Shown: positions 1-8,727, counted from the first letter of the stretch. The stretch: 64,000 bases of DNA from Rhizomicrobium sp. (GCA_037200045.1 JBBCHM010000001.1:2976001-3040000); one strand, 5' to 3'. Notes: generated by a model from the sequence alone, not told the origin. A program made the numbers and translations.

Positions 1-2
1 AC

Positions 3-701
3 ATGTCCGGCGACCTCTACACCGACATAAACGGCGAGCACCTCGTGCTCGACTGCGCCGGCGCGGCCTGGTGGCCGGCGGAGCGCACGCTGGTCTTCTC
101 CGACATCCATTTCGAGAAAGGCTCGTCCTTCGCGCGGCGCGGCGCGTTCCTGCCGCCCTACGACACGCGCACGACGCTGAAGCGCATGGCGGCGTTGATC
201 GCGCGCTATGAACCCGCGCGTGTGATCGCGCTGGGCGATTCCTTCCACGACCGCGAGGCGGCCGACCGTCTCGACGGGCACGAACGCGCGATGCTCGCCG
301 CCTTCGTCGGCGGCCGCGACTGGATCTGGATCGAAGGCAACCACGATCCCGAGCCGCCCGCCTGGCTCGGCGGCACGATCACCGAAGAGGTCGCCATTGG
401 CGGCCTCGTCTTCCGCCACGAGCCGTCGGCGCAGCCGCAGCCGGGCGAGATCGCCGGCCATTTGCATCCCTGCGCCACCGTCACGCTGCGCGGCAGGAGC
501 CTGCGCCGCCGCTGTTTCGCGGCCGACGGCACGCGGCTCGTCATGCCGGCCTTCGGCGCCTATGCCGGCGGGCTCGATGTGCGCGACGCGGCGATCGCGA
601 CGCTGTTCGAAGGCGCCTTCGCGGCCTACATGCTGGGCGGACGGCGAGTGTACGCCGTGGCGGCGCGGGGCAGGCCGAGGATCGCGCTTCGCGCATCATA
701 A
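3..701 (+). CDS. pdeM: Ligase-associated DNA damage response endonuclease PdeM (metallophosphoesterase)
   Basis: A 232-residue calcineurin-type phosphoesterase. The metal-binding blocks are visible in order: FSDIHFEKG near residue 33, GDSFHD near 78, GNHDPE near 112 and GHLHP near 152. The length and the SDIHFEKG block match the PdeM family, which in many proteobacteria is encoded next to an Lhr-type helicase and an ATP-dependent DNA ligase and is thought to act in DNA repair. Such partners would lie to the left, outside the window, so this could not be confirmed. The ATG is two bases inside the window, so the ribosome binding site cannot be seen. A repeat element follows the stop codon closely. 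Confidence 0.85.
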   Translation: MSGDLYTDINGEHLVLDCAGAAWWPAERTLVFSDIHFEKGSSFARRGAFLPPYDTRTTLKRMAALIARYEPARVIALGDSFHDREAADRLDGHERAMLAAFVGGRDWIWIEGNHDPEPPAWLGGTITEEVAIGGLVFRHEPSAQPQPGEIAGHLHPCATVTLRGRSLRRRCFAADGTRLVMPAFGAYAGGLDVRDAAIATLFEGAFAAYMLGGRRVYAVAARGRPRIALRAS

Positions 702-709
702 AACACGGT

Positions 710-835
710 GTCATGGCCCGCGAATGCGGGCCACCCAGTTGAGTTCTGTCCGATGTCGCAGGTTGGGGGCTCGCGCGAATTCTGCGCGACCTGATCTTGT
801 GTCACCTGGGTGGCCCGCATGCGCGGGCCATGACA
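710..835. repeat. REPIN-like repeat, two type-A hairpins
   Basis: Two inverted copies of a hairpin flank about 60 bp. The left copy (710-740) has GGCCCGC, loop GAAT, GCGGGCC, followed by CACCCAG. The right copy (800-835) is the reverse complement, preceded by GTCACCTGGGT. The same hairpins recur near 24.9, 29.9, 33.6, 37.1 and 56.9 kb, always between genes. Here both arms are the GGCCCGC type. Confidence 0.8.
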
Positions 836-850
836 ATTGAGGAATGAACC

Positions 851-1594
851 TCATTCGTTCCGTCTGAACAGCACCGAACTCAACCACCCCAGCAAACTCG
901 CCATCACCACCGTCACCACGCCGTAGGAAAACGGCTCGTCATGGGCGAAGTTGAACAACCGCCGCTCCAATCCCGTCTGGTCGATGAACAGCGGCGTCGA
1001 CTGCGCGCTGATCACCGTGCCGTCGCGGAACAGATAGACCTCCACATTGTAAAGCCCGCGCGACACCGTCGCCGGGATCGGCACGCGGGCGCGAAACAGC
1101 GTCGGGCTGTTGAAGATCACGCCGCCCGGCTCCTCGCCATAGAGCCCGTCCGCCTGGCGGTGGCGGATCAGCGCCTGGCGGAACGGCTCGGGATCGTGAT
1201 GGCTGACGATCCGCGCCGGCACGACGTTCGCCAGCCCGATGGCATAGCGCTCCAGCGTGAAGGCGGGCGCGATCCGGTCCACCGGCCGCGTGCTGGCGAT
1301 GAAGTAATAGCTCGGCATGGTGAGCAGCTTGGCCTGGTCGCGGTTGATCCAGATGCCGGCCACCCATTGCTTCTCGCGCACCGTCATGTCGGCACCGGGG
1401 CCGCGCACCACCACCACCACGTCGTTGACGCCGGTGTCCTCCGGATGCTCGATCGCGCCGAACACCACGATGTCGGTGCCAGTGTAGTTCGAAGTGATTT
1501 CGACGGTGTCCTGCGACAGGCCCGAGACCAGATCCTCGGTCGCCGCCGCGGGCGTCGCGGCGAGAAGGATCGCGGCGAACGCCCAGCCTCTCAT
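851..1594 (-). CDS. TIGR02186 family membrane-anchored protein, partner of the adjacent TauE-type exporter
   Basis: A 247-residue protein with an N-terminal signal peptide (MRGWAFAAILLAATPAAA), a beta-rich periplasmic region and one C-terminal membrane segment (about residues 220-240) ending in RRNE. The conserved stretches SNYTGTDIVVFGAIE and VVVRGPG fit TIGR02186, a family found in alphaproteobacteria beside TauE/SafE sulfite exporters. Its ATG overlaps the stop of the upstream tauE-like gene (ATGA), so the two are almost certainly co-translated. Its biochemical role is unknown; involvement in sulfite or sulfur-anion export is inferred only from the pairing. Confidence 0.8.
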   Translation of the reverse strand: MRGWAFAAILLAATPAAATEDLVSGLSQDTVEITSNYTGTDIVVFGAIEHPEDTGVNDVVVVVRGPGADMTVREKQWVAGIWINRDQAKLLTMPSYYFIASTRPVDRIAPAFTLERYAIGLANVVPARIVSHHDPEPFRQALIRHRQADGLYGEEPGGVIFNSPTLFRARVPIPATVSRGLYNVEVYLFRDGTVISAQSTPLFIDQTGLERRLFNFAHDEPFSYGVVTVVMASLLGWLSSVLFRRNE

Positions 1595-2505
1595 GGCGTG
1601 CCGACCGTGACGGAGAACAGATCGTCCGGCTTGACGACGAGGCCGACGAAAAGCCGTAGGGCCACCGCCAGCACCAGCAGCGCCAGAAGCAGCCGAAGCT
1701 GCTCGCCGCGCAGCCGCTCGCCGGCGCGCACGCCGAACTGCGCCCCGATCACCCCGCCCAGAATCAGGAACAGGCCGAGCACGATGTCGACGGAATAGTT
1801 GGTGGTGGCCTGCAGGATGGTGGTCGCCGCCGTCACGATGATGATCTGGAACAGCGAGGTGCCCATCACGACATTGGTCGGCATGCGCAACAAATAGATC
1901 ATCGCCGGCACGATGACGAAGCCGCCGCCCACGCCCATGATCGCCGACAGCACGCCGACGAAGAATCCGATCACGACCGGCGGGATGACGCTGATATAGA
2001 GCCGCGACTCGCGAAAGCGTGTCTTGAAGGGCAGGCCGTGCATCCACAGATGCGGCGCCCGCCGCGCCGGCGGCGCCCCGCCGCGCGCGGCGCGCAGCGC
2101 CGCCAGGCTCTCGTTCAGCATCAGCCCGCCGACGGTGCCCAGCAGGATCACGTAGCTCGCAGAGACCAGGAGGTCCATCTGGCCGTAGCGGCGCATCAGC
2201 GTGAACAGCCACACGCCGAACGTCGTGCCGACGAGGCCGCCCGCTGCCATCACCGCGCCCATCTTGAGGTCGACGGCGCGGCGCCGCCACTGCGCCAGCG
2301 CGCCCGAGATGGAAGAGGCGGTGATGTGGCTCGACGTCGTCGCCACCGCGATCTCGGCCGGCACGCCGTAGAAGATGAGCAGCGGCGTCAGCAGGAAGCC
2401 GCCGCCGACGCCGAACAGGCCGGAGAGAAAACCGATCGCCCCGCCCATGCCCAGGATGATCAGCCAATGGACCGACATCTCGGCGATGGGGAGATAGATT
2501 TCCAT
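1591..2505 (-). CDS. Sulfite exporter TauE/SafE family protein
   Basis: About 304 residues from the start MEIYLP, with eight or so hydrophobic segments and the duplicated glycine-rich signature of the family: GFLSGLFGVGGGFLLTP near residue 26 and GVLSAIMGVGGGFVIVP near 170. TauE/SafE proteins are inner-membrane permeases that export sulfite, sulfoacetate or related C2/S anions. An upstream in-frame ATG at 2586 would add a non-hydrophobic leader, so the start directly before the first membrane segment is preferred. It forms a two-gene operon with the TIGR02186 gene. Confidence 0.85.
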   Translation of the reverse strand: MEIYLPIAEMSVHWLIILGMGGAIGFLSGLFGVGGGFLLTPLLIFYGVPAEIAVATTSSHITASSISGALAQWRRRAVDLKMGAVMAAGGLVGTTFGVWLFTLMRRYGQMDLLVSASYVILLGTVGGLMLNESLAALRAARGGAPPARRAPHLWMHGLPFKTRFRESRLYISVIPPVVIGFFVGVLSAIMGVGGGFVIVPAMIYLLRMPTNVVMGTSLFQIIIVTAATTILQATTNYSVDIVLGLFLILGGVIGAQFGVRAGERLRGEQLRLLLALLVLAVALRLFVGLVVKPDDLFSVTVGTP

Positions 2506-2655
2506 CGAAGGCGCTGATCGCAGAAAGGAGGCGAAGGGGCCCGCGAATCCGCCGGCCCCGAACTGCGAGCGAATGTGCTCGCGCAAGCCGGTGGGGTCAA
2601 CCTATCCGGGACTCATTTGCACGTGCAGATGCGCGGGCGTGGAGAATTGCGATTG

Positions 2656-2684
2656 CTCCGCGTCCTCCGCGGCTCCGCGTGAAT
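2656..2684. repeat. Single arm of the CGCGGAG-triplet inverted-repeat family
   Basis: One arm with three CTCCGCG heptamers (reverse of CGCGGAG) followed by TGAAT, the same right-end sequence seen at 25082, 29522 and 46976. No opposite arm is found nearby, so this looks like a solo remnant between the tauE-type gene and the TetR gene. Confidence 0.7.
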
Positions 2685-2707
2685 TTTCTTCGGATCGCGA
2701 TGCAGCC

Positions 2708-3304
2708 CTACGCCGCGAAATGCGCCTCCAGGCGCGCCAGGATTTCGTCGCGCGTGAAGCCCAGCGCGTCCAGCCGTCCCGAGCGCGCGAGCAGCGCGAG
2801 GCCCCCGACCGCCGCGGCCAGCAGGACCACATCGCATTGATCCGCGCGGCTCGCGGCCGGCTTGCCCGAAGCCTCGGACAATACTTTCAGCACCGCGATC
2901 AGCCGCCCGTTGAACAGCCGCTCCGCCTCGCGCGCGCCGGGTTCGGCCGGCAGGGCCGAGAGCGCGGCGGCGAGCGCGTCGGTCCCGCTCAGATTCGACA
3001 GCGCCGCGTTCGCCGCGGCGGCCAGCCGTCCCTCTCCGGCCGCATGGGCCGACGCCTCGCGCATGGCCCGCGCCAGTTGTGTCAGCTCTTCCGCCGCCAG
3101 CGCCAGCAGCAGATCGTCCTTGCCGGAGAAATAGCCGTAGAGCGCGGCCGGCGCGAAACCCGCCTCCGCCGCGACGCCGCGCAGCGAGACCTCGCCGTCG
3201 CGCGCCGCCACGCGCCGCGCCGCGTCCAGGATGGCGCCCCGCGTCGCGGCATGCGCCTGCGCCCGCCGCAGCGTCCGTTGTTCGGCGATGGCCGCTCTCG
3301 TCAT
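2708..3304 (-). CDS. TetR/AcrR family transcriptional regulator
   Basis: A 198-residue regulator. The N-terminal helix-turn-helix is visible (AILDAARRVAARDG then LRGVAAEAGFAPAALYGYF, residues about 24-60). It is followed by an alanine-rich helical ligand domain. The sequence after the HTH, YGYFSGKDDLLLALA, is typical for the family. It stands alone, and neither neighbour is an obvious single target. No ligand can be predicted. Confidence 0.85.
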   Translation of the reverse strand: MTRAAIAEQRTLRRAQAHAATRGAILDAARRVAARDGEVSLRGVAAEAGFAPAALYGYFSGKDDLLLALAAEELTQLARAMREASAHAAGEGRLAAAANAALSNLSGTDALAAALSALPAEPGAREAERLFNGRLIAVLKVLSEASGKPAASRADQCDVVLLAAAVGGLALLARSGRLDALGFTRDEILARLEAHFAA

Positions 3305-3332
3305 GGCGGCAGGATAGCCGATTCGCGCAACG

Positions 3333-3360
3333 AAAAAGGGCCGCGACGCGCGCGGCCCCC
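3333..3360 (-). terminator. Rho-independent terminator downstream of the small secreted protein gene
   Basis: Read on the minus strand, a GC-rich stem (GGGCCGCG paired with CGCGGCCC) is followed by five T residues. It starts about 20 bp after the stop codon at 3383. Confidence 0.7.
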
Positions 3361-3382
3361 TCTTCCGATCCGGCGGTGCCGG

Positions 3383-3757
3383 TTATTCGCCGGGATGCTT
3401 GGCCTTATAGGCGAGGGCGGCGGCATTGTATTCCGCGCCGACCCGCTCCTTGAGCGTCTGGTTCGCCTTGACCTTGGCGTCGACATCCGCCGCGATCGAC
3501 GGGTCGAGGTCCTTCTTGTCCTTCTTGGCCTGGTCCGCCTGGGCCTTCAGGTCGCGGTAGAGGCATTCCTGATAATCGTCGGACTGCTTGATGAAGGTCT
3601 TCACGTCGACCACGGCGGCGTGAAGCTGCGCCGCGGTTGCCGTGTTGCCGTCCACCGCCGCGGGAGCGATCGGTTCCTGGCAGGTGCTGTCGGCCAGCGC
3701 CGGTGCCGCCATGCCGATGGTCAGTGCCGCGGCCAGTGCCAATGTCTTCAACATCAT
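3383..3757 (-). CDS. Small secreted hypothetical protein
   Basis: A 124-residue protein with a clear signal peptide (MMLKTLALAAALTIGMAAPALA) and a mature part of about 100 residues that is helical, charged and rich in alanine, lysine and aspartate. It contains two cysteines (CQEP and ECLY). A good ribosome binding site (AGGGGAG) precedes the double ATG. A terminator follows the gene, so it is probably monocistronic. No family was recognised. A periplasmic or exported location is inferred from the signal peptide. Confidence 0.7.
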   Translation of the reverse strand: MMLKTLALAAALTIGMAAPALADSTCQEPIAPAAVDGNTATAAQLHAAVVDVKTFIKQSDDYQECLYRDLKAQADQAKKDKKDLDPSIAADVDAKVKANQTLKERVGAEYNAAALAYKAKHPGE

Positions 3758-3888
3758 CGAATTCCTACTCCCCTTGAGGTTGCGACCCCTCGCAAAACCG
3801 GGGCGATACAAGCACAACAACCGGGGCGGACGGAAGGGCGGACGTGACAACATTGCCGTCGTGGAGAGGATCCGAAAATCCTCGAAAA

Positions 3889-4539
3889 TCAGCCCGCCGC
3901 CATGCGCTGGCGAAGATGGGCGACGAAGGTATCGGCGAAGCGCACCAGCAGCGCGGCCACCAGCAGCAGCAGCGAGAGGCCGTGCCAGTCGTCCGGGCGG
4001 TGCGGGCCGATGAGGTGGCTCATGCCGGTCAGCGCGAAGGCGAGCCAGAAATAGACCGTCGCGATGCGCTGGAGCGAGCGCCAGGCCGGAGCGCCGAGAA
4101 AGCGGATGGTCGCCGGATGGCCGCTGAACAGCATCACCACCAGGATCGCGCCGGTCAGCAGGCTGTAGGCGATGGCCGGGGTGGTCATCGCCTCGCCGCC
4201 CAGCCGCGACGGTGCGACAATGCAGACGAGTGAAAGGACCGACGCGGCCACGAAGCCGAGGATCAGGCTGCCGCGCTCGCGCGCCGCCGCCCGGGTCGCC
4301 CGGCTGGGGATCAGCCGCGCAACGGGCTCGACCGTCATCGCGGCGACGAAGAGCAGGAGCGAGAACCGCGCCACCATCTCGGCCGCCAGCGACCAGCCAT
4401 AGCCGTTGCGCGCGCCCAAGGTCAGCGAGGCCGCGGCGATGAGCGCCGAGATCAGCACCGCGAACAGGACGACCTGGCCGGTATGGGGCGTGTCGCTGCG
4501 GACATCCGGCGCGAGATGGGCGTCGTCGAGGGCGATCAT
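3889..4539 (-). CDS. Six-helix integral membrane protein, ferric-reductase-like
   Basis: A 216-residue protein with about six transmembrane helices. The block AWRSLQRIATVYFWLAFALTGMSHL resembles the heme-b-binding helix pair of ferric reductase-like/MsrQ membrane proteins (W-x-x-LQR...H), and a second histidine is available in LIGPHRP. That resemblance is weak, so the heme-binding role is only a suggestion. The gene has no obvious operon partner. Its start at 4539 follows AT-rich sequence. Confidence 0.6.
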   Translation of the reverse strand: MIALDDAHLAPDVRSDTPHTGQVVLFAVLISALIAAASLTLGARNGYGWSLAAEMVARFSLLLFVAAMTVEPVARLIPSRATRAAARERGSLILGFVAASVLSLVCIVAPSRLGGEAMTTPAIAYSLLTGAILVVMLFSGHPATIRFLGAPAWRSLQRIATVYFWLAFALTGMSHLIGPHRPDDWHGLSLLLLVAALLVRFADTFVAHLRQRMAAG

Positions 4540-4596
4540 ATTTTTCCGGGCCTGTTGCGGTGCACATATGACAACGCGGCGCGGAACAATTCGTGC

Positions 4597-5673
4597 CTAG
4601 CTAGGCTTGGTCAGCGCGACCGCCAGGCCCTCCACCGGCACGTTTGCTTCGGAGCGTGGCGAAGCCGCCACAAGCCCGGCCACGTCGAAGCCCGATTCCG
4701 CGGCGGTTTCTCTTAAGTATGTTTCGCAATGGCGCCAGCGCCGCTTGGGGCCGAGCTCGAATCCGTCTCTTTCCGTACGCTCGACCGTGAACAGGAAAAA
4801 GCCGCCCGGCTTCAGGCACAGCGCCGCGGTTCGGAATACCGCGCCGAGATCGCCGAGATAGACCAGCGTGTCGGCGGCCACCACGAGATCGTAGGCGTCG
4901 CTTCCCGGCGCCGTCTCGATGTCGCCGACGATGAGCGCGCGGTACAGCTTGCGCGCGCGCGCCTTGGCGATCATCGCCGGGCTGAGGTCGATGCCGTCGA
5001 TCGCCGCCGCGAGGCCGGCGAAGGCTACGCCGGCGAGGCCGGTGCCGCAGCCCAGATCGAGGATGTCGAGATCGCGCGCGCCGGGCATCACGAGGTCGGC
5101 CAACGCCCGCAGGATCTCCGGCGCCTGATAGCCGAGCTGCCCGCGCATCCGCGCGTCGTAGTCGGACGAGAACTGGTCGAACAGGTGGCGCACATAGCCG
5201 GCGTCCGAACGCGGCTGCGCGGCGACCGCCTCGGCGCGAGCGATATGCGCGGCGAGATCGGAAACCTCCGCCGCATCGAGCGCGCCGAACTGCTCCAGCG
5301 CCTTGTCCGCCTCGCCGGCTTCGAGCCAGGCCAGGCCGAGCTTGAGCCGTGCCGCCACCGATGCGGGATCGAGGCGCAGCGCGCGGTGGAATTCCGCGAT
5401 CGCGGCGGGCAGATGCCCCGCCGCCATCAGCGCGTCGCCGAGCGCGACAAGCGCCTGCGGCACATTGGGATTGAGCGCCGCCGCCTCGCGCGCCACGTCC
5501 AGCGCGGCCGCTATGTCGCCGCTCGCCAGCTCGGCCTCGACCAGCAGCGTGCGCGCCAGGACGCCGCCGCGCCCGGACGCGATGCGCTCGCGCAGGAAGC
5601 GGGCGGCCTCGGCGGCCCGCCCGCCCTGGATCAGGTCGCCCGCGTGTTCGAGCGGATCGCCGTCAGGCCGCAA
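4597..5673 (-). CDS. TPR-domain S-adenosylmethionine-dependent methyltransferase
   Basis: A 358-residue two-part protein. Residues about 1-150 form four degenerate tetratricopeptide repeats (for example PQALVALGDALMAAGHLPAA). Residues about 165-358 are a class I methyltransferase with motif I ILDLGCGTGLAGVAFA near 200, IDLSPAMIAKAR and VVAADTLVYLGDL. The start at 5673 overlaps the end of the upstream MaoC gene by 11 bp, suggesting co-transcription. Similar TPR-methyltransferases occur widely in alphaproteobacteria with unknown substrates; a small molecule or protein target cannot be distinguished here. Confidence 0.8.
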   Translation of the reverse strand: MRPDGDPLEHAGDLIQGGRAAEAARFLRERIASGRGGVLARTLLVEAELASGDIAAALDVAREAAALNPNVPQALVALGDALMAAGHLPAAIAEFHRALRLDPASVAARLKLGLAWLEAGEADKALEQFGALDAAEVSDLAAHIARAEAVAAQPRSDAGYVRHLFDQFSSDYDARMRGQLGYQAPEILRALADLVMPGARDLDILDLGCGTGLAGVAFAGLAAAIDGIDLSPAMIAKARARKLYRALIVGDIETAPGSDAYDLVVAADTLVYLGDLGAVFRTAALCLKPGGFFLFTVERTERDGFELGPKRRWRHCETYLRETAAESGFDVAGLVAASPRSEANVPVEGLAVALTKPS

Positions 5674-6535
5674 GCGTGCATTTGCCGTTGTTGAGCACCA
5701 CCACGTCGCGCTCCTTCAGCTTGGAGCGGAAGGAGACCGTGGCGCCGTCGACCCACATCTCGGTGACGATGGTCTCGCCGGGGAACACCGGCGCGGAGAA
5801 CCGCACGTCGAAGCTGATGATCTTCTTGGGATCGTATTTCGCCAGCGTCGAGACCACCGCGCGGCACGCCGTGCCATAGGAGCACAGCCCGTGCAGAATC
5901 GGGCGCGGGAAGCCCGCCATCTTGGCGAATTTCGGGTCGCGGTGCAGCGGATTGCGATCGCCCGACAGCGCATAGAGGAACGCCTGGTCCGGCCGCGTGT
6001 CGCAGGCGTGCACCAGATCGGGCGCCCGCGTCGGAAGCGGGTGCGGCTCGGGCGCGCCGTCCTTCGGTCCGCCGAACCCGCCATCGCCGCGCGCGAAGAT
6101 GGTGGCGACCAGCGTCGCCAGTCTGTCGCCGCTCGCCTTTTCGCTGATCACGCGCTCGACCAGGATGATGGCGCCCTTGTCCTTGCCCTTGTCGTAGACG
6201 CCCAGGATGCGCTCGTTGCTGACCACGTCGGCGGCGGGCGGCAGCGGCTTGTGGATCGCCAGGCGCTGCTCGCCATGGACCACCATCAGGTAGTTGACGC
6301 CCGACAGCATCGTGCCCTCGCTGCCGCCGGGGCCGGGGCGGCCGCGCGGGATGACGGTGGCGAAGGTCGGCACGACCTGCAGGTCGTTCTCGAAGCTGAA
6401 GGGCAGTTCCGCCTCGTTCATCGGGTCGCGCTGAAAGCCGACGCCCAGCGCATAGAGCATCACCTCGCGGTCGCCATAGCTCGCCTCGAGCCCCACCGAT
6501 TTGGATTGCATCATCTCGTCATAGTCGATCGGCAT
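5663..6535 (-). CDS. MaoC-family 2-enoyl-CoA hydratase (peroxisomal MFE-2-like)
   Basis: A 290-residue double-hotdog protein. The hydratase-2 motif is visible in the C-terminal half: YALSGDRNPLHRDPKFA, with the catalytic Asp/His pair, followed by PILHGLCSYG. The N-terminal half is the partner hotdog fold. The length and motif match (R)-specific enoyl-CoA hydratases acting on long or branched acyl-CoAs. The start MPIDYDEMM has a GAGGAAA ribosome binding site. Longer in-frame openings lack one. The gene is divergent from the Coa1-like/crotonase pair. Confidence 0.85.
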   Translation of the reverse strand: MPIDYDEMMQSKSVGLEASYGDREVMLYALGVGFQRDPMNEAELPFSFENDLQVVPTFATVIPRGRPGPGGSEGTMLSGVNYLMVVHGEQRLAIHKPLPPAADVVSNERILGVYDKGKDKGAIILVERVISEKASGDRLATLVATIFARGDGGFGGPKDGAPEPHPLPTRAPDLVHACDTRPDQAFLYALSGDRNPLHRDPKFAKMAGFPRPILHGLCSYGTACRAVVSTLAKYDPKKIISFDVRFSAPVFPGETIVTEMWVDGATVSFRSKLKERDVVVLNNGKCTLAA

Positions 6536-6650
6536 GGCCGTTTCCTCGTCCGTTCGGTCTGGCGGCGACAATAGGTTAGCCGGCCGCTTTGCGCCAACCG
6601 CGCGCGTGTGATTTGCTTGCCGCTCCCCGCGATGTTGCCTTGAGGGCAGT

Positions 6651-7109
6651 TTGACCGACATTGCCGCACCCGGACCGCTCCCGCCGCCGCCGCCCCGTTC
6701 GGGCCATGGCTGCCTGTGGGGCTGCCTGATCGCCGGCCTCATCGCCATCGTCGCGGTGGTCGGCGCGTTCAGCTATCTGGGCTGGTATTTCAACAACGGC
6801 TTCAAGGACGACGCGACGCTCAAGCTGGTGGTCGCCACGGTGAACGCCGACCCGTTCGCCCGCTCCGTGCTGGGCGACGACATCGCGGTCACGACCGTGT
6901 CGAGCGCGACGGTCTCCACCGTGGCGGGCTCCGGCACCACGGCGAGCTATATCGTGCATCTGAAGGGCAGCAAGGCCGAAGGCACGCTGGAGGCCACCGT
7001 CGTCACGCATGACAATGTGAGCCATGTGACGTCGCTGGTGCTCACCGGGCCGAGCGGCCGGCGCTACGACCTGAACGCCCCGCCGCAAATTCCGAACAAC
7101 GCGATCTAG
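6651..7109 (+). CDS. Membrane-anchored protein with a Coa1-like domain
   Basis: 152 residues from a TTG start. It has a proline-rich cytoplasmic N-terminus (PLPPPPPR), one transmembrane helix (about residues 22-44) and a periplasmic domain. In that domain the pattern ATVNADPFARSVLGDDI plus a later GTLEATVVTHDN resembles the cytochrome oxidase assembly factor Coa1 domain found in many bacterial one-helix proteins. The resemblance is by pattern only. It lies 12 bp upstream of the crotonase gene and probably shares its transcript. No other oxidase assembly gene is nearby. Confidence 0.6.
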   Translation: MTDIAAPGPLPPPPPRSGHGCLWGCLIAGLIAIVAVVGAFSYLGWYFNNGFKDDATLKLVVATVNADPFARSVLGDDIAVTTVSSATVSTVAGSGTTASYIVHLKGSKAEGTLEATVVTHDNVSHVTSLVLTGPSGRRYDLNAPPQIPNNAI

Positions 7110-7121
7110 AGGAAACCGCCC

Positions 7122-7988
7122 ATGACCTATCGCTGCTTCAATGTCGGAATCGCGAACGGCATCGCGCATATCCAGCTCAAGCGCCCGGCGGAGATCAACA
7201 CCATGGTGCCGGAATTCTGGACCGAGCTGCCGGCCATCGTGAAGGACATCGACGATCATGCGAAGGCGCGCGTCATCGTGATCTCGTCCACTGGCAAGCA
7301 TTTCTCCGGCGGCATGGACCTGGCGGTGTTCACCGGCGGCAACTCGGCCGGCACGGCGGCCTCGCGGGCACAGACCGAGCGCGGCCGCACGCGGGCGAGC
7401 CTCAGGCTCTCCGTGCTCGACATCCAGGAGACGTTCAACTGCCTCGAAAAGGCGCGCGTGCCGGTGCTGATCGCGATTCAGGGCGGCTGCGTCGGCGGCG
7501 CGGTCGACATGGCGAGCGCCTGCGACTGCCGCTACGCGACCGAGGACGCGTTCTTCGTCATCCAGGAGATCAATATCGGCATGACGGCCGATGTCGGCAC
7601 CTTCCCGCGCCTGTGCAAGCTGATGCCCGAGGGCATGGTGCGCGAGCTCGCCTATGCCGGTCGCCGGCTGCCGGCGCAGAAGGCGGCGCAGCTCGGCCTC
7701 GTCAACGCGGTGTTCGCGACGCAAGAGGCGATGCTGGAGCATGTCATGGGCGTCGCGAAAGACATCGCGGAGAAATCGCCGCTCGCGGTCTACGGTTCCA
7801 AGGTGATGATCAATTACGTCCGCGATCACACCATCGCCGACGGCCTCGACTACATCGCCACCTGGCAGGCCGGCATGTACCACCCCGAAGCCGACATGAT
7901 GGAAGCGTTCAAGGCCAGGAACGAGAAACGCCCCGGCAAGTTCGATGAACTGCTACCGATAAGGCGGCAGAACCCACTAGCGGGGTAG
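7122..7988 (+). CDS. Enoyl-CoA hydratase/isomerase, ECH1-like (delta3,5-delta2,4-dienoyl-CoA isomerase type)
   Basis: A 288-residue crotonase. The oxyanion-hole segments are GKHFSGGMDLAVF (near residue 62) and CVGGAVDMASACDCRYATED (near 126). The following EINIGMTADVGTFPRL matches the acidic-residue pattern of dienoyl-CoA isomerases rather than classical hydratases. It would act in beta-oxidation of unsaturated fatty acids. An RBS (GAGGAAA) precedes the ATG. It is downstream of the Coa1-like gene. The substrate assignment rests on motif similarity alone. Confidence 0.8.
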   Translation: MTYRCFNVGIANGIAHIQLKRPAEINTMVPEFWTELPAIVKDIDDHAKARVIVISSTGKHFSGGMDLAVFTGGNSAGTAASRAQTERGRTRASLRLSVLDIQETFNCLEKARVPVLIAIQGGCVGGAVDMASACDCRYATEDAFFVIQEINIGMTADVGTFPRLCKLMPEGMVRELAYAGRRLPAQKAAQLGLVNAVFATQEAMLEHVMGVAKDIAEKSPLAVYGSKVMINYVRDHTIADGLDYIATWQAGMYHPEADMMEAFKARNEKRPGKFDELLPIRRQNPLAG

Positions 7989-8130
7989 CCGGCGCGCGTC
8001 CGATGGATACATCGACCCGCCGCGATGCGCGGGGGCGTCGCGTTGATCGGAGTCAAAACCCGCTCGCATCGCCATGGTCAACTGTGCGACGCTGAAACCG
8101 CTTTCGAAACTCGTGCGAGGTAACGACGCC

Positions 8131-8727
8131 ATGGCAAGGATGCGGATTATCGGCGCGGTCGTCGGCGCGTGCCTGTTTTCGACGATGGCGTTGGCGGCCA
8201 CCGACCTGCCGGCCCCGCTCGTCGCCAAATGCCAGGCGTGCCATGGCGATGGCGGCAACAGCCCCACCGGCGCGGTTCCCCGGCTGAACGGCCAGCAGGC
8301 CGCCTACATCGCCAAGCGCCTGCACGATTTCTCGAACCTCGCCAGCGAGGATCCGCATGCGATGAAGGCGATGTGGCCGGTGGTTTCGGACCTCAGCAAC
8401 GACACCTTCGACGCGCTCGCTGCCTATTACGCCGGCCAGCCGCCGACTAAGAGCCGGCCGCAGGGTCCGCTGGCGGCGCTCGGCCGGAAGATTTACGCCA
8501 ACGGCGCCACCACCGAGGAAATCCGGCCCTGCCAGGCGTGCCACGGCGCGCAGGGCGAAGGCGGCGCCGCCGCGCCGCGCCTCGCCGGACAGCACGCCGC
8601 CTATCTCACCAGCCAGCTCGAGCGGCTGCGGCTCCTGACGCGCGTCGACGACACGATGTTCCACAACGCCCGCGGCATGAGCGATCAGCAGATTCGGGCG
8701 CTCGTGGCCTATCTCGCGGCGGACTGA
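8131..8727 (+). CDS. Diheme c-type cytochrome (cytochrome c4-like)
   Basis: About 198 residues with a signal peptide (MARMRIIGAVVGACLFSTMALA) and two CxxCH heme sites, KCQACHGDG and PCQACHGAQ, each beginning a cytochrome c domain of about 90 residues. Methionine ligands are plausible in AMKAMWP and DDTMFHNARGM. The two-domain layout fits periplasmic cytochrome c4-type electron carriers. The start at 8131 was chosen because GCGAGG lies just upstream and the signal peptide begins there; an upstream in-frame ATG at 8074 would add a non-hydrophobic extension. Confidence 0.85.
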   Translation: MARMRIIGAVVGACLFSTMALAATDLPAPLVAKCQACHGDGGNSPTGAVPRLNGQQAAYIAKRLHDFSNLASEDPHAMKAMWPVVSDLSNDTFDALAAYYAGQPPTKSRPQGPLAALGRKIYANGATTEEIRPCQACHGAQGEGGAAAPRLAGQHAAYLTSQLERLRLLTRVDDTMFHNARGMSDQQIRALVAYLAAD

